A stretch of 6,387 nt of DNA from Hyphomicrobium_A sp943371625 (GTDB lineage Bacteria > Pseudomonadota > Alphaproteobacteria > Rhizobiales > Hyphomicrobiaceae), in the NCBI GenBank assembly GCA_943371625.1, contig CALRVN010000235.1:1-6387 (forward strand), written 5' to 3'. The translations under genes and the position numbers were made by a program. The notes under the pieces were generated by a model that had not been told where the DNA came from, made no database searches, and worked only from the letters and a program-made list of their open reading frames with translations. Below, one piece after another: positions 5,414 to 6,387 of this stretch (its first letter is position 1; each line of letters starts with the position of its first letter).

Positions 5414-6304
5414 ATGTTGCGTCGTGTTGGAGTTTCAGCCGCTGCGAGCGTGCTGTTGGCCGCCGTCATTGCCAATCCGGCTTCTGCAAACGATAGCTCC
5501 GCCGTGCGCGGATGGAACGGCTTTAGCGTTTCCGTCGGAGGAGGCGCCGCCAAGACAAATACGGAAGTTGCGGCTCAGTCGTCGAACCTCGACACCGTCG
5601 ACTTCACCTATGTCATTCCGATCATTTCAATTCTCGGAGAGGCGGCTGGAAGCAGCGCCGTCGGCACCAACGATTGGGAAGGCTTCGGAACGCTTCAGCT
5701 CGGCTACGATAAGCGCTTTGGCAATTTCGTCGTCGGCGCCTTGGTCGACTATGACTTCTACCCAGACAAGCCGGGCGCATCCGGCGCGACGGATGTGGAC
5801 GGCTCCATCGGTGCCGAGCTGTTCGGTATCGTCCCCGTCGGGCCGTTCCCGGTATCGAACTACGCCAGCCTCTCCTCGAGCGTCGAATTGAAGAGCGTAT
5901 GGAGCCTTGGCGGCCGCCTCGGCTACGTCGTCTCGCCGAGCCTCATGGTGTACGGCCTCGGCGGATATACGCAGGCCAAGCTCGATGGTCAGGTCGATCT
6001 GAGCTACTTCGACCTCGAAACCTTCGGCGCGACGACCGTATCCGTCCGGGCCCCCGATCGGCTTCACGGCTTTTTCCTCGGCGCCGGTGGCGAGATGAAA
6101 CTTGCCGATCACGTCGCGCTCCGGTTGGAATACCGCTACGCCAACTATAACGGCGAGAGCCGTTCCGCGACTACGACGTCGGGCGATACGTTCGGCGCCT
6201 ATCCTGTGGAGCTGTCGTACGGCCAGACTGCGCGCGTCAGCGGCAACTTCGACGCCGAGATTCACAGCGTGCGCGGCGCAGTCGTGCTGCAGCTGGGGCA
6301 GTAA
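5414..6304 (+). CDS. Outer-membrane beta-barrel protein (porin-family/OmpA-like barrel)
   Basis: The 296-residue product has a classic Sec signal peptide: basic MLRRVG, a hydrophobic core, then cleavage after PASA at about residue 25. The mature chain alternates polar and hydrophobic residues in short Gly-separated strands, as in 8-stranded outer-membrane barrels of the OMP_b-brl kind. Examples are GTLQLGYDKRFGNFVVGALVDYDFY, SLGGRLGYVVSPSLMVYGLGGYTQAKL, FFLGAGGEMKLADHVALRLEYRYANY and the closing strand HSVRGAVVLQL. The GYVVSP...YGLGGYT and LRLEYRYANY wording is typical of alphaproteobacterial surface barrels. The last residues, LQLGQ, lack the terminal Phe often used for barrel assembly. I chose the ATG at 5414, preceded by GGGGGAA at 5404-5410. 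A GTG at 5402 would add four residues and destroy that spacing. The gene stands alone and its function (pore, adhesion or structural) is unknown. Confidence 0.87.
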   Translation: MLRRVGVSAAASVLLAAVIANPASANDSSAVRGWNGFSVSVGGGAAKTNTEVAAQSSNLDTVDFTYVIPIISILGEAAGSSAVGTNDWEGFGTLQLGYDKRFGNFVVGALVDYDFYPDKPGASGATDVDGSIGAELFGIVPVGPFPVSNYASLSSSVELKSVWSLGGRLGYVVSPSLMVYGLGGYTQAKLDGQVDLSYFDLETFGATTVSVRAPDRLHGFFLGAGGEMKLADHVALRLEYRYANYNGESRSATTTSGDTFGAYPVELSYGQTARVSGNFDAEIHSVRGAVVLQLGQ

Positions 6305-6326
6305 GTCCTTCCGGCGCTCGTCGGCA

Positions 6327-6348
6327 GTGCTGCGGCAGTCGGCAGCAC
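6327..6348 (+). terminator. Weak stem-loop downstream of the outer-membrane protein gene
   Basis: GTGCTGC and GCAGCAC form a perfect 7-bp stem with an 8-base loop, 22 bases after the stop. Only a short TTT follows, about 10 bases beyond, so it is at best a weak or Rho-assisted terminator. Confidence 0.4.
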
Positions 6349-6387
6349 GGCAAGAAAGTTTCCTCCCATTGCACGCTGCCGTCGTCC

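Noticed and set aside
5627..6265. Minus-strand open frame of 212 codons opposite the outer-membrane protein gene
   Set aside because: The plus strand has a signal peptide and barrel strands; the antisense frame has no recognisable domain.
5268..6345. GCGGCAGTCGGCAG present on both sides of the outer-membrane protein gene (5268-5281 and 6332-6345) as possible element ends
   Set aside because: The identity is only 14 bases of low-complexity GC-rich sequence in direct orientation, with no flanking duplication or transposase; the second copy is part of a stem-loop.
1..6387. CRISPR array, toxin-antitoxin pair, retron or other defence system
   Set aside because: No regularly spaced repeats, no reverse transcriptase or nuclease motifs, and no small overlapping gene pair of that kind were seen.

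Overview
The window looks like a high-GC (roughly 60% or more, judged by eye) proteobacterial chromosome or contig. The protein families and codon use suggest an alphaproteobacterium, perhaps Hyphomicrobiales; this is inference, because no marker gene is present. Recognisable content, left to right: a complete tRNA-Ser(CGA) (+); a siderophore-interacting FAD protein (-); the 3' half of a class I SAM O-methyltransferase gene (-); the 3' part of a type I secretion ABC ATPase gene (+); a complete HlyD-family secretion adaptor (+); a small uncharacterised ORF (+); a methyltransferase fused in frame to the C-terminal part of an APH(6)/StrB-type kinase (+); a roughly 500-base gap holding a serine-recombinase remnant (-); and a complete secreted outer-membrane beta-barrel protein (+) with a striking dyad just upstream.

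The ATPase and HlyD genes overlap by ATGA. They are the inner-membrane half of a type I secretion system, and the small ORF follows HlyD after 15 bases. No TolC-like channel or exported substrate is in the window. The methyltransferase remnant and the siderophore-interacting gene overlap by GTGA on the opposite strand and once formed an operon.

The most unusual aspect is two breakpoints about 3 kb apart. Near 1305-1325 two divergent genes meet head to head, each without its 5' half, as a deletion spanning their shared promoter region (or an assembly misjoin) would leave them. Near 4327-4370 two same-strand genes of unrelated families are joined in frame: an almost complete methyltransferase runs into a kinase that has lost its ATP-binding N-lobe. 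A perfect 14-base palindrome lies on this second junction. With the recombinase scrap at 5178-5270, the region looks rearranged and decaying rather than like an intact new system. Whether the junctions are biological or assembly errors cannot be settled from the sequence alone.

The best regulatory candidate is the pair of GCAANTTGC palindromes 20 bases apart, which together form a perfect 10-bp inverted repeat immediately upstream of the outer-membrane protein gene.
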